DNA of 64,000 bases from Geothrix oryzae (GTDB lineage Bacteria > Acidobacteriota > Holophagae > Holophagales > Holophagaceae), in NCBI RefSeq assembly GCF_030295385.1, contig NZ_AP027079.1, positions 124,001-188,000 of the forward strand. Direction: 5' to 3'. The notes beneath the pieces were generated by a model. That model did no database searches. It was given only the letters and a program-made list of their open reading frames with translations, and had not been told where the DNA came from. Position numbers and translations under genes: made by a program. Within the stretch, counting starts at the first letter, position 1; the number at the start of each line of letters is the position of its first letter. This document shows, piece by piece, positions 1-7,875 of this stretch.

Positions 1-2
1 TC

Positions 3-188
3 CTGCCCTTTGCGGGCAAGGCCTACGCGCCGGCCTGGTCCCCCGATGGTGGCTGGATCGCCTTCAGCGGCCTGGTGGACGGGGAGTACGACATCCACCT
101 CCAGACGCCGGACGGCCGTGGCCTGCGGCGCATCCCGCGGGCCGGCGAGGACCGGGGCCCCAGCTGGATCCGGCGCGCGGACCCGTGA
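3..188 (+). CDS. C-terminal fragment of a TolB/PD40-type beta-propeller protein
   Basis: Only the last 61 residues are inside the window; the 5' part lies to the left. The fragment holds one clear PD40/WD40-like blade motif (APAWSPDGGWIAFSG) followed by a strand reading DIHLQTPDGRGLRRIP, the repeat pattern of TolB-like propellers. A second partial motif (GPSWIRRADP) precedes the stop. Such repeats occur in TolB, in DPP-type peptidases and in WD40-like periplasmic proteins, so the full function cannot be set from this piece. The reading frame is open to the left window edge. Confidence 0.75.
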   Translation: MPFAGKAYAPAWSPDGGWIAFSGLVDGEYDIHLQTPDGRGLRRIPRAGEDRGPSWIRRADP

Positions 189-189
189 A

Positions 190-224
190 TTCCGGCAACC
201 TGCCGGCCTTCCGGCACCCTGCCG
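190..224. repeat. Two tandem 16-bp GC-rich units forming small hairpins
   Basis: The unit TTCCGGCAMCCTGCCG occurs at 190-205 and 209-224 (15 of 16 bases identical, 19-bp period). Each copy folds on itself (CCGGCA-acc-TGCCGG in the first). It sits directly behind the stop of the propeller gene and could act as a terminator, although no T-tract follows. Confidence 0.4.
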
Positions 225-274
225 CCTAGACCGGGCGGCCCCTCGGCCGAAACCTGAAGGACTCCGGAGGCTCC

Positions 275-1357
275 ATGCGTCGCGCTCTGTTCGTCCTGCC
301 CGCTCTGGTCCTGACCCTCGCCGCCCAGGAGGCCGCCGCCCCCGCCGCGCCCCCGGTCACGGCCGACCAGCGGAAGGCCGTGGTGGAGACCCTCGCCAGG
401 GAACTGAAGGCCCGCTATGTCTTCCCCGAAGTCGCCGAGCAGACCGGCGCCGCGCTGAAGGCCAGGGCGGCCCAGGGTGCCTACGATGGGGCGGCCACGG
501 CCCAGGCCTTCGCCGAGGCCCTCTCCAGGGACCTTCGGGAGGTGGGCCGGGACGGCCACTTCCGGGTGCGCTTCGATCCGGCCTTCAAGCCCGCGAGCGA
601 CGACGACGACAAGCCGCCCACGCGCGACGAGGTGGCGCAGATGCGGCAGTTCTCCCAGCGGCGGGGCTTCGGCATCGCCAAGGTGGAGCAGCTGCCGGGC
701 AATGTGGGCTACCTGGACATCCGGGGCTTCGGCCCCACGGAATTCGTGGGACCGGCCTTCTCCGCGGCCCTCTCGCTCCTATCGGGCACCGAGGCCCTCA
801 TCCTCGACCTGCGCCAGAACGGGGGCGGCGATCCCGAGAGCGTGGCCTACCTCGTGAGCCACTTCTTCGAGGAGGGCGACACGCGGCACCTCAACTCCAT
901 CTACAACCGGCCGAAGAACACGACGCGCCAGTACTGGACGACGGCGACCGTCGCTCCGCGCTACGGGAAGCCCGTCTATGTCCTCACCTCGGCCCGCACC
1001 TTCTCCGGCGGCGAGGAATGCGCCTACGACTTCCAGACCCAGAAGCGCGCGACCCTGGTGGGCGAAACCACGGGCGGCGGCGCCAACCCCGGTGGGGCGG
1101 TGCTCCTGGGCCACGGCTTCAATGCCTTCATCCCCACGGGCCGCGCCATCAATCCCGTCACCGGCACCAACTGGGAGCATGTGGGGGTGAAACCGGACCT
1201 GGCCGTGCCCGCCGCGGAGGCGCTGAAGGCGGCCCATGGGGCCATCCTCCGCGGCATCCTCGAGAAGGAGAAGGATCCCGACTACCGCAAGCGGCTGGAG
1301 GGCATCCTGGCCCGCGTGGAAAAGGGCGAGCCGGAACCCGTCCGCTACGCCCGGTAG
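275..1357 (+). CDS. S41 family peptidase, secreted
   Basis: A 360-aa protein. Residues 1 to about 18 form a signal peptide (RRALFVLPALVLTLAA). The N-terminal 150 residues are the helical cap typical of IRBP-like S41 enzymes. The core contains LILDLRQNGGGD near residue 180 and TSARTFSGGEE with the presumed catalytic Ser244, followed by VGETTGGGANPGG. This is the S41 tail-specific/retinol-binding-protein peptidase arrangement without an obvious PDZ domain. The start at 275 has a GGAGG ribosome-binding site six bases upstream. The 3' end overlaps the convergent modC by 13 bp, so there is no room for a separate terminator. The substrate is unknown; a periplasmic role is inferred from the signal. 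Confidence 0.88.
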   Translation: MRRALFVLPALVLTLAAQEAAAPAAPPVTADQRKAVVETLARELKARYVFPEVAEQTGAALKARAAQGAYDGAATAQAFAEALSRDLREVGRDGHFRVRFDPAFKPASDDDDKPPTRDEVAQMRQFSQRRGFGIAKVEQLPGNVGYLDIRGFGPTEFVGPAFSAALSLLSGTEALILDLRQNGGGDPESVAYLVSHFFEEGDTRHLNSIYNRPKNTTRQYWTTATVAPRYGKPVYVLTSARTFSGGEECAYDFQTQKRATLVGETTGGGANPGGAVLLGHGFNAFIPTGRAINPVTGTNWEHVGVKPDLAVPAAEALKAAHGAILRGILEKEKDPDYRKRLEGILARVEKGEPEPVRYAR

Positions 1358-2025
1358 GTCTCCTCCGAGACCACGCGGCCCTCTTCAAGCTCGACGAGGT
1401 GCTCGCCGAAGGCCTCGGCGTCGCCGGGATCGTGGCTCACCACCACCAGGGGTAGGTTCTCCTGGGCGGCCAGGTCCTTCAGCTCGAGGCGCAGGCGGTC
1501 CCGCATGCGGTGGTCGAGGGCGGAGAAGGGCTCGTCCAGCAGCAGCAGGCGGGGCTTCGCAGCCAGGGCGCGGGCCAAGGCCACGCGCTGGCGCTGGCCG
1601 CCGGAGAGCTGGCCCGGGTGGGCCGCGGCGAAGCCCCCGAGACCCAGGCGGTCGAGCCAGGGCAGGGCCTGCGCCAGAGCGGCGCGGGAAGGGCGGCGCC
1701 AGGTGCGTGAGAAGCTGAAGGCCACATTCTCGGCGGCCGTGAGGTGCGGAAACAGCGCGTAGTCCTGGAAGAGGTGGCCCACTTCGCGGGCCTGGGGCGG
1801 GAGGTGCAACCCCGTGGCGCTGTCGAAGAAGGTGCGCTCGCCCAGCTGGATGCACCCGGCCTCCGGGCGCAGGAGGCCCGCGACGGCCCGGAGGGTGAGG
1901 CTCTTCCCGGCGCCTGAGGGGCCCGACAGCACCAGCGACCGGGCTGAGGTGGCGAAGGCCACTTCCAGGTGGAAGGGCCGCTCCCGACCCCGCAGGGTGC
2001 CGCGGATGTCCACGCGCAGCTTCAT
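1345..2025 (-). CDS. modC: Molybdate ABC transporter ATP-binding protein
   Basis: A 226-aa ATPase with Walker A GPSGAGKS, a Q-loop region (LFQDYALFPHL), signature LSGGQRQR and Walker B LLLLDEPFSALD. It powers molybdate (or tungstate) import with ModA and ModB. The start overlaps the modB stop by four bases (ATGA), so translation is probably coupled. The protein ends right after the ATPase domain: the C-terminal TOBE/Mop molybdate-binding domain of the roughly 350-residue Escherichia coli-type ModC is missing. Identity rests on the neighbours modA, modB and modE; the ATPase alone could belong to several importers. Confidence 0.88.
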   Translation of the reverse strand: MKLRVDIRGTLRGRERPFHLEVAFATSARSLVLSGPSGAGKSLTLRAVAGLLRPEAGCIQLGERTFFDSATGLHLPPQAREVGHLFQDYALFPHLTAAENVAFSFSRTWRRPSRAALAQALPWLDRLGLGGFAAAHPGQLSGGQRQRVALARALAAKPRLLLLDEPFSALDHRMRDRLRLELKDLAAQENLPLVVVSHDPGDAEAFGEHLVELEEGRVVSEETYRA

Positions 2026-2729
2026 GGCCAGGGCTCCCGGCCCGCGCTGCGGGCATCGTGGCCGCGGAGCAGCCGCGCCGCGACGAGGAGGACCAGCAGG
2101 CAGGTGGTGGAGGTCACGATCACCAGCGTGGTCGCCAGGCCGTCCTGGCCCGCCTGTACGGCCTCGTAGACCGCCACGGACAGCGTCTGTGTGCGGCCGG
2201 GGATGCTGCCCGCCACCATGAGGGTGGCGCCGAATTCGCCGAGGGCCCGGGCGAAGGCCAGGAGGGTGCCCGCCAGGATGCCGCGCCAGGCCAGGGGCAG
2301 GGTGACGCGGAAGAACACGCCCAGGTCAGACACGCCCAGGGTGCGGGCCGCCCGCTCGTACTGGGGATCCACCTGCTCGAAGGCCGCGCGGGCGGCCTTG
2401 AGGGCCAGGGGGAAGGAGACGATGGAGGCCGCGATCACGGCGCCCTGCCAGGTGAAGATGAGCTGGATCCCGAAGGTGCGGTCGAGGAATCCGCCCAGGG
2501 CCCCGCGTCGTCCGAGCAACACCAGGAGGTAGTAGCCGAGCACCGTGGGCGGCAGCACCATGGGCAGCGTGCAGAGGGCGTCCAGCACCTCCCGTCCGGG
2601 GAAGGGACGGCGGGCCAGGAGGAAGCCCAGGGCCGTCCCCGCCAGCAGCACCAGCAGCGTGGCCAGTCCCGCCACCTTGAGGGACAACAGCAGGGGGATC
2701 CATGCCTGGTCCATCAGGGCCCGATCCAT
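2022..2729 (-). CDS. modB: Molybdate ABC transporter permease
   Basis: A 235-aa inner-membrane permease with several hydrophobic segments. It carries the MetI-type EAA-loop region (RAARTLGVSDLGVFFRVTLP) and the ModB signature ALGEFGATLMVAGSIPG. The start at 2729 overlaps the modA stop by one base (TGATG); an internal ATG at 2714 is a possible alternative. Open reading extends further upstream in this frame, but that part is out-of-frame modA sequence and not permease-like. With ModA and ModC it forms the high-affinity molybdate importer. Confidence 0.9.
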   Translation of the reverse strand: MDRALMDQAWIPLLLSLKVAGLATLLVLLAGTALGFLLARRPFPGREVLDALCTLPMVLPPTVLGYYLLVLLGRRGALGGFLDRTFGIQLIFTWQGAVIAASIVSFPLALKAARAAFEQVDPQYERAARTLGVSDLGVFFRVTLPLAWRGILAGTLLAFARALGEFGATLMVAGSIPGRTQTLSVAVYEAVQAGQDGLATTLVIVTSTTCLLVLLVAARLLRGHDARSAGREPWP

Positions 2730-3484
2730 CAGGGGGCGGTGAAGCCGAAGCGGGCGAGGACCGCCCGGCCTTCCGGCGAGAGCACGAGGGCCACGAAGGC
2801 GCGGGCGGCCTCGGCCTGGCGGGTCCCCGTCGCGACGGCGAGGGGATAGGTGATGGGGGTGCGGGTGGGCACGGTGGCGACCACCCGCACCTTGCGAGTC
2901 TGGATGGCGGCATCCGTGGCGTAGACGAAGGCGGCATCCACTTCGCCCCGGGCCGCGTAGTCCAGGCACTGGCGGACGCTCTGGCCGAAGACGGCCTTGG
3001 CCTCGACGGCCCGCCACAGCCCCAGGGCTTCCAGGGCCTCCCGGGCATAGCGGCCCGCAGGCACGCTGGCCGGGTTGGCGATGGCCACACGGCGGACCTG
3101 AGGCCGGAGCAGCTCTGCCGGGGTGGCGGGGCTCTGCGCCCCGAGGGGGACGATCATCACCAGCGCGTTCCCCGCAAAGGTCGCGCGGGAAGCCGCGTTC
3201 ACGGCCCCCTGGGCCACGGCCCGGTCCATGGCGGCCTGATCGGCAGACGCGAACACATCCACGGGAGCCCCGGCAAGAATCTGCTGCAGCAGCTTGTCCG
3301 AGCCGCCGGTGTTGAGCACGACCCGGGTGCCCGGATGCCGGGCCTCGTGGCGCCGCCCCAGCTCCTGGAAGGCATCGGTGAGGCTCGCGGCGGCGGAGAC
3401 CACCAGATCGCCCGCCCGCCCGGCGGTGGCCAGGGACAGGGCGAGGAGGAGGCAGCGCAGCAGGGGGGATCGGGCAAGGGGCAT
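2729..3484 (-). CDS. modA: Molybdate-binding periplasmic protein
   Basis: A 251-aa substrate-binding protein. Residues 1-24 are a signal peptide (RCLLLALSLATAGRAG). The mature part has hallmarks of the ModA family: VVSAAASLTDAFQEL near the N terminus (oxyanion-binding serines), NTGGSDKLLQQI, GAPVDVFASAD, and DAAFVYATDA towards the C terminus. It delivers molybdate to ModBC. It is the first transporter gene after modE, and a ModE-type operator lies only 15 bp upstream of its start, so it is probably repressed or modulated from there. Confidence 0.93.
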   Translation of the reverse strand: MPLARSPLLRCLLLALSLATAGRAGDLVVSAAASLTDAFQELGRRHEARHPGTRVVLNTGGSDKLLQQILAGAPVDVFASADQAAMDRAVAQGAVNAASRATFAGNALVMIVPLGAQSPATPAELLRPQVRRVAIANPASVPAGRYAREALEALGLWRAVEAKAVFGQSVRQCLDYAARGEVDAAFVYATDAAIQTRKVRVVATVPTRTPITYPLAVATGTRQAEAARAFVALVLSPEGRAVLARFGFTAP

Positions 3485-3498
3485 GAGACCTTCCGGGG

Positions 3499-3528
3499 GT
3501 CCGCTATATCCCGATGAATATATCGGAC
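3499..3528. promoter_or_regulatory. ModE-type operator (inverted repeat)
   Basis: Left arm GTCCGCTATAT at 3499-3509 and right arm ATATATCGGAC at 3518-3528 are inverted with 10 of 11 positions matching and an 8-bp spacer. The core CGCTATAT-N8-ATATATCG resembles the known E. coli ModE box (a CGTTATATA-type half-site palindrome). It lies in the 58-bp gap between modE and modA, where a ModE protein would control transporter expression. Confidence 0.7.
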
Positions 3529-3542
3529 CCGAAAGCCCCGGG

Positions 3543-3926
3543 TCAAAGGCCGGGCTGCCTCGGGCCGGCCTGCCCCGACAGCAGGGCGGTCAGTGCCTTC
3601 AGGTCCGCCGCGGCAGCCCGGGCAGCCTTGGCCTCCAGGCTGCGGTAGCGCGCCAGGACCTTGATCCCCAGCGGCGTGAGCGTGGCCCCGCCCCGGGTCG
3701 CCCCGCCCTTCTCGGTGGCGACCAGGGCCTCCCGGAAGCAGCGGTTCATGGTGTCCACCAGCAGCCAGGCCCGGCGGTAGCTCATGCCCATCAGGCGGCC
3801 CGCCGCGGCGATGGAGCCCGTCTCCTGAATGGCCTCCAGCAGGTGCGCCTTCCCAGGGCCCAGGGCGATCTCGCCGCCCAGGTAGAACCGGACGCGGAGA
3901 TCGAGGGAAGGGGCGGGCTTGGGCAT
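3543..3926 (-). CDS. modE: ModE-family winged-helix regulator lacking the Mop domains
   Basis: A 127-aa protein beginning MPKPAPSLDLRVRFYL. It matches the N-terminal LysR-like winged helix of ModE: FYLGGEIALGPGKAHLLEAI, then the helix-turn-helix GSIAAAGRLMGMSYRRAW, and the wing region GGATRGGATLTPLG. The start at 3926 is chosen because GGAG stands seven bases upstream; the open frame continues to 4031 without family similarity. The protein stops after the DNA-binding domain, so it has no TOBE/Mop molybdate sensor. It is first in the mod operon and probably binds the operator at 3499-3528. Confidence 0.85.
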   Translation of the reverse strand: MPKPAPSLDLRVRFYLGGEIALGPGKAHLLEAIQETGSIAAAGRLMGMSYRRAWLLVDTMNRCFREALVATEKGGATRGGATLTPLGIKVLARYRSLEAKAARAAAADLKALTALLSGQAGPRQPGL

Positions 3927-4080
3927 GGGGTCTCCGGGGGACGGCGCGCCCCCATGATCCCCCCCGGAGGGCCATCCGTGAATCCACGGATCGCGCAGGA
4001 AACCGGATCGCGGATTCGGGATTTCCGTCATGCTGCAAGGCGAACCACGCCATCAGCCGGACCCACCCCTGGATGTGCCC

Positions 4081-6681
4081 ATGGTCTCCTTCCTGAGTCG
4101 AATCCGGATCGCCGCCAAGCTCTGGCTCGGCTACAGCATTGTCGCGGGGATCCTGGCGGGGCTCGCCCTGATCCAGCTCGGCGTGCTGCATGACGAGGAG
4201 AACCAGGCCCTCCGGATCTTCGAGAAGCGCATGGTTCCGGTGCGCCAGCTGAAGATCGTGTCGGACGCCTACAGCATCCGCATCCTCTTCGCGGCCCGCC
4301 AGGTGCGGGGCGGGACTCTGGAACCCGCCGAAGGCCTGGCCCAGGTGCGGGCGGCGCGGAGGGAGGCCGGGGAGCAGTGGGCCGCGTTCAAGGCCACCGC
4401 CCGGGACCAGTCGAACCCGGAAGCGCTGGCCCGCGTGGATGCCCTCTCCACCTACCTGATGAAGGATCTGGATTCGCTGGAACAGCTCCTGGCAGAAGCC
4501 CGGTTGCCGGCCCTCGGGCGCTTTGTGGACGACGACCTGCTGCCGCAGATCCTGCCCCTCACGAGCCTCATCTCCGGCCTCGTCCAGGTTCAGGAGGATG
4601 CCGCCCAGCGCAGCGTGGAGGCCATGTCGGAGCGGGCCTGGCGGACCCGGACCTGGTCGTACATCACCATCCTCGGGGGGCTGGTCGCAGCTCTGGTGCT
4701 GGGCTATCGGATCGCCCACGACCTGTCCGGCAGCATCCGGCGGATGGTGGAGCAGGTGCGCCGCGCCGCGGAGGGCGACCTGGAGGTCCGGGTCCACATC
4801 GGCGGCCGGGACGAACTGGCGGACATGGGGCGGGACCTGAACCGCATGATCGCGCGGCTGAGGGACACCATCCACGCCCTGGCGGAGCGTGAAGCCAGCG
4901 AACGGGCGGTGCTTCACAGCGCCCAGGTGGCCATCATCGCCCGCGACAATGATGGCACCGTGCGGCGCTTCAATCCCTACGCGGAGAAGCTCCTGGGCTT
5001 CCGGGCCGAGGACATGGTCGGCCAGACGGGCTCCCCCTGGGTCGATCCGGGGGAGATGGAGGCCTGCGCCCAGGTGCTCTCCAGGCAGGTGGGCCATCCG
5101 GTGACCTCGGAATCCGAAGTGATCCGGCTGCTCACGGAGGCGGGGCCCGACCAGCGGGAGTGGACCTTCCTGACCCGGGATGGGCGGCGCGTGCCCATGC
5201 TGGTGGCCCTTTCGACCATCAGCGGGGCCCAGGGCGAGCGGGTGGGATTCCTGAGCATCGGCTCCGATCTGACGGAACGCAAAGTCCTGGAGGCCGAGCT
5301 CCGGGCCAGCGAAGCCCGCGCCCAGGCGGCGAACCACGCCAAGAGCGCCTTCCTGTCGAACATGAGCCACGAGCTCCGCACCCCCCTGAACGCCATCCTC
5401 GGTTACGCCCAGCTGATGAATCGTCGGACGGAGCGCGGCCCCGAGGACCGCGACCAGCTCGGGCGCATCCTGTCGGCCGGCGAGCACCTGCTGTCCCTGA
5501 TCAACGATGTGCTGTCCCTCAGCAAGATCGAATCCGGGGGCCTGGAGCTGCGCCTGGGTTCCTTCCGGACCCTCGCCCTGGTGGAGAGCGTGGTGGACCT
5601 GCAGCGGATCCGGGCCGAGGCCAAGGGACTCGAGCTGAAGCTGGAGGCGGATCCCTCGCTCCCGGCCTACCTGGAGGGCGACGAGGCCAAGCTGCGCCAG
5701 GTCCTGGTGAACCTGGTGGGGAATGCGGTGAAGTTCACGGCGAAGGGAACGGTCACCCTGAGCGCCCGCTACGCGGCGGGCCGGGCCACCTTCAGCGTGG
5801 CGGACACCGGCGCGGGGATCAGCGAGGAGGATCAGCGTCAGCTGTTCCAGCCCTTCTTCCAGGCGGGGAGCCAGGCCGGGAACGCCGAGGGCACGGGGCT
5901 CGGCCTGCACATCAGCCGGTCCCTGGTGCACCTCATGGGCGGCGAGATCGCCCTGGAAAGCCGCGTGGGGCAGGGCAGCCGCTTCACCTTCAGCCTGCCC
6001 CTCCCCGAGGGGGAGCCGCCCCTGGAGCTGGAGGACCGCGGGCAGGTCGTCGGCCTGGAGCCAGGCCAGCGGAAGGTCTCGATGATGGTGGTGGACGACC
6101 GGCTGGAGAACCGGGATCTGCTGGCGCGGCTGCTCGGCTCCGTGGGGTTCCAGGTCTACAGCGCGGCCGACGGTGCCGAGGCGGTGGAACTCTGGGAGCG
6201 CCACCGGCCGGAGCTCCTCTGGATGGACCTCCGCATGCCCCGCATGAGCGGCTTCGAGGCGCTCCAGGTGATCCGGGGGAAGGAGCTGGAGCAGAACCTG
6301 CCCCACACCTTCGTCGTGGCGATCTCCGCCAGCGTCATCGACCTGGATCGCGAGACCCTGCGCAAGTCGGGGTTCGACGACTTCATGGGCAAGCCCTTCC
6401 GCGAGTCCCAGCTCTTCGAATTGGCAGGCCGCCTGCTCGGTCTCCGTTTCCTGACCCGGGAACCCGAGGCCGGGCTCCCCTCCCAGGCTGCCCTGCTGGA
6501 CAGCCTGCATCTTCAGTCTGCGACCTGGCGCGCCGATCTGAAGGAAGCGGTGTTGATCGGAGACACCGAGGCCGCCCTGGCCCTGGTGGGCCAGTTGGGG
6601 GCCAATCCCGTCGCCGAGGGTCTGCGCCAGCTGCTCAAGGCCTACAAGCTCCAGGAACTGCTCGACGCACTGAACGGATGA
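4081..6681 (+). CDS. Membrane hybrid sensor histidine kinase
   Basis: 866 residues from the start at 4081, where GGA precedes by seven bases; an ATG at 4030 would add 17 residues. Order: transmembrane helix about 10-35, a periplasmic four-helix-like sensor region, second helix about 193-212, HAMP 213-270, PAS about 275-395 (VAIIARDNDGTVRRFN), HisKA with His430 in MSHELRTP, HATPase_c with NLVGNAVKF, DTGAGI and GTGLGLHIS, then a receiver domain with Asp716 in WMDLRMP and the lysine of MGKPF. A 90-residue helical tail follows. Signal unknown. The gene overlaps the next kinase gene region by context, so the two probably form one phosphorelay. Confidence 0.9.
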   Translation: MVSFLSRIRIAAKLWLGYSIVAGILAGLALIQLGVLHDEENQALRIFEKRMVPVRQLKIVSDAYSIRILFAARQVRGGTLEPAEGLAQVRAARREAGEQWAAFKATARDQSNPEALARVDALSTYLMKDLDSLEQLLAEARLPALGRFVDDDLLPQILPLTSLISGLVQVQEDAAQRSVEAMSERAWRTRTWSYITILGGLVAALVLGYRIAHDLSGSIRRMVEQVRRAAEGDLEVRVHIGGRDELADMGRDLNRMIARLRDTIHALAEREASERAVLHSAQVAIIARDNDGTVRRFNPYAEKLLGFRAEDMVGQTGSPWVDPGEMEACAQVLSRQVGHPVTSESEVIRLLTEAGPDQREWTFLTRDGRRVPMLVALSTISGAQGERVGFLSIGSDLTERKVLEAELRASEARAQAANHAKSAFLSNMSHELRTPLNAILGYAQLMNRRTERGPEDRDQLGRILSAGEHLLSLINDVLSLSKIESGGLELRLGSFRTLALVESVVDLQRIRAEAKGLELKLEADPSLPAYLEGDEAKLRQVLVNLVGNAVKFTAKGTVTLSARYAAGRATFSVADTGAGISEEDQRQLFQPFFQAGSQAGNAEGTGLGLHISRSLVHLMGGEIALESRVGQGSRFTFSLPLPEGEPPLELEDRGQVVGLEPGQRKVSMMVVDDRLENRDLLARLLGSVGFQVYSAADGAEAVELWERHRPELLWMDLRMPRMSGFEALQVIRGKELEQNLPHTFVVAISASVIDLDRETLRKSGFDDFMGKPFRESQLFELAGRLLGLRFLTREPEAGLPSQAALLDSLHLQSATWRADLKEAVLIGDTEAALALVGQLGANPVAEGLRQLLKAYKLQELLDALNG

Positions 6682-6695
6682 AGAGGGAGATGACC

Positions 6696-7829
6696 ATGCT
6701 GGTTCCCCAGGGCGACATTCTCATCGTCGACGACAACCCCGACAATCTCGACCTGCTGAGTGCCGTCCTGCGGGAGCGGAATTACCGGGTGCGCGCCGTC
6801 CCCTCCGGGGCCATGGCCCTCGAGGCGGCCCGCCGCCACCCGCCGGAGCTGGTCATGCTGGATGTGAACATGCCCGGCATGGATGGCTACCAGGCCTGCC
6901 AGGCCTTCAAGGCGGAACCCGCGCTCCAGCGGATCCCCATCATCTTCATCAGCGCCCTCGATGACCCGCTGGACAAGGTCAAGGCCTTCCATGTGGGCGG
7001 GCGGGACTATGTCACCAAGCCCTTCAGCGCCGAGGAGGTGCTGGTGCGGGTGGAGCACCAGGTGAACCTCGGCCGCCTGCAGCGCGAGCTGGAGATCCAG
7101 AACCAGAACCTGGTGGACGCCAACCTCAAGCTGAAGGAGGTGAACACCCTCAAGACCAACTTCACATCCATGCTCGTGCACGACCTCCGCTCGCCGCTCA
7201 CGGTGCTGGGGCTCGTCCTGGAAAAAATGAAGAACGGCGGGACCGTTCGCGAGGAGGCCATCGAGAAGGCGGAGGAATCCTGCACCCGGATCAAGACGCT
7301 GCTCGACGAGATGCTGGAGATCTACCGCAGCGAGAGCGGCCAGCTCCCCATGGAGTTCTCGGAGATCGACGCGACTTCCTGGTTGTCGGCCCTGCTGGCC
7401 CCGTACAACCTGCGCGCCGCCGCCACCGGGGTGGAGTTCCAGGCGGCCGTTCCCGAGGGCCTGCCCGTGATCCAGGGAGACCGCCTGAAGCTGGACCGCG
7501 CGCTGGTCAACCTGGTGGACAATGCCTTCAAGTTCACGCCCCGGGCCGGGGCGGTGCGGGTGGAGGCGGGCGTTGAGTTCGGATCCGGCGTGGAGGCCGG
7601 CATGCGCTTCCTGAGGATGTCGGTGATCGACACGGGCCGGGGCATTCCGGCGGGGGACCTGCCCTTCATCTTCGATCCCTTCCGCCAGGCCGAGCGCAGC
7701 GACGCCGCCAGGGGCGTGGGACTCGGCCTCGCCATCGTCCAGCGTCTGGTGGCCGCCCACCGGGGCCAGATCCGGGCACAGAGCCAGCTGGGCTTCGGGT
7801 CGAACTTCACCATCCTGATCCCCTGCTGA
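6696..7829 (+). CDS. Receiver-histidine kinase (soluble two-domain signalling protein)
   Basis: 377 residues. An N-terminal receiver (ILIVDDNPDN, phosphoacceptor Asp56 in VMLDVNMPGMDG, lysine in VTKPF) is joined by a coiled-coil linker (residues about 125-150) to HisKA with His162 in LVHDLRSPL and HATPase_c (NLVDNAFKF, DTGRGIP, GVGLGLAIV). No transmembrane segment and no DNA-binding output. The start at 6696 has GAGGGAG six bases upstream; an ATG at 6678 overlapping the previous stop (ATGA) is possible. It probably receives phosphate from the upstream hybrid kinase and feeds an unlinked response regulator. Confidence 0.87.
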   Translation: MLVPQGDILIVDDNPDNLDLLSAVLRERNYRVRAVPSGAMALEAARRHPPELVMLDVNMPGMDGYQACQAFKAEPALQRIPIIFISALDDPLDKVKAFHVGGRDYVTKPFSAEEVLVRVEHQVNLGRLQRELEIQNQNLVDANLKLKEVNTLKTNFTSMLVHDLRSPLTVLGLVLEKMKNGGTVREEAIEKAEESCTRIKTLLDEMLEIYRSESGQLPMEFSEIDATSWLSALLAPYNLRAAATGVEFQAAVPEGLPVIQGDRLKLDRALVNLVDNAFKFTPRAGAVRVEAGVEFGSGVEAGMRFLRMSVIDTGRGIPAGDLPFIFDPFRQAERSDAARGVGLGLAIVQRLVAAHRGQIRAQSQLGFGSNFTILIPC

Positions 7830-7875
7830 CGATCCCGTCGGCCGAAGGCACAATAGAGGGTTCCCTGGAGCCCCC

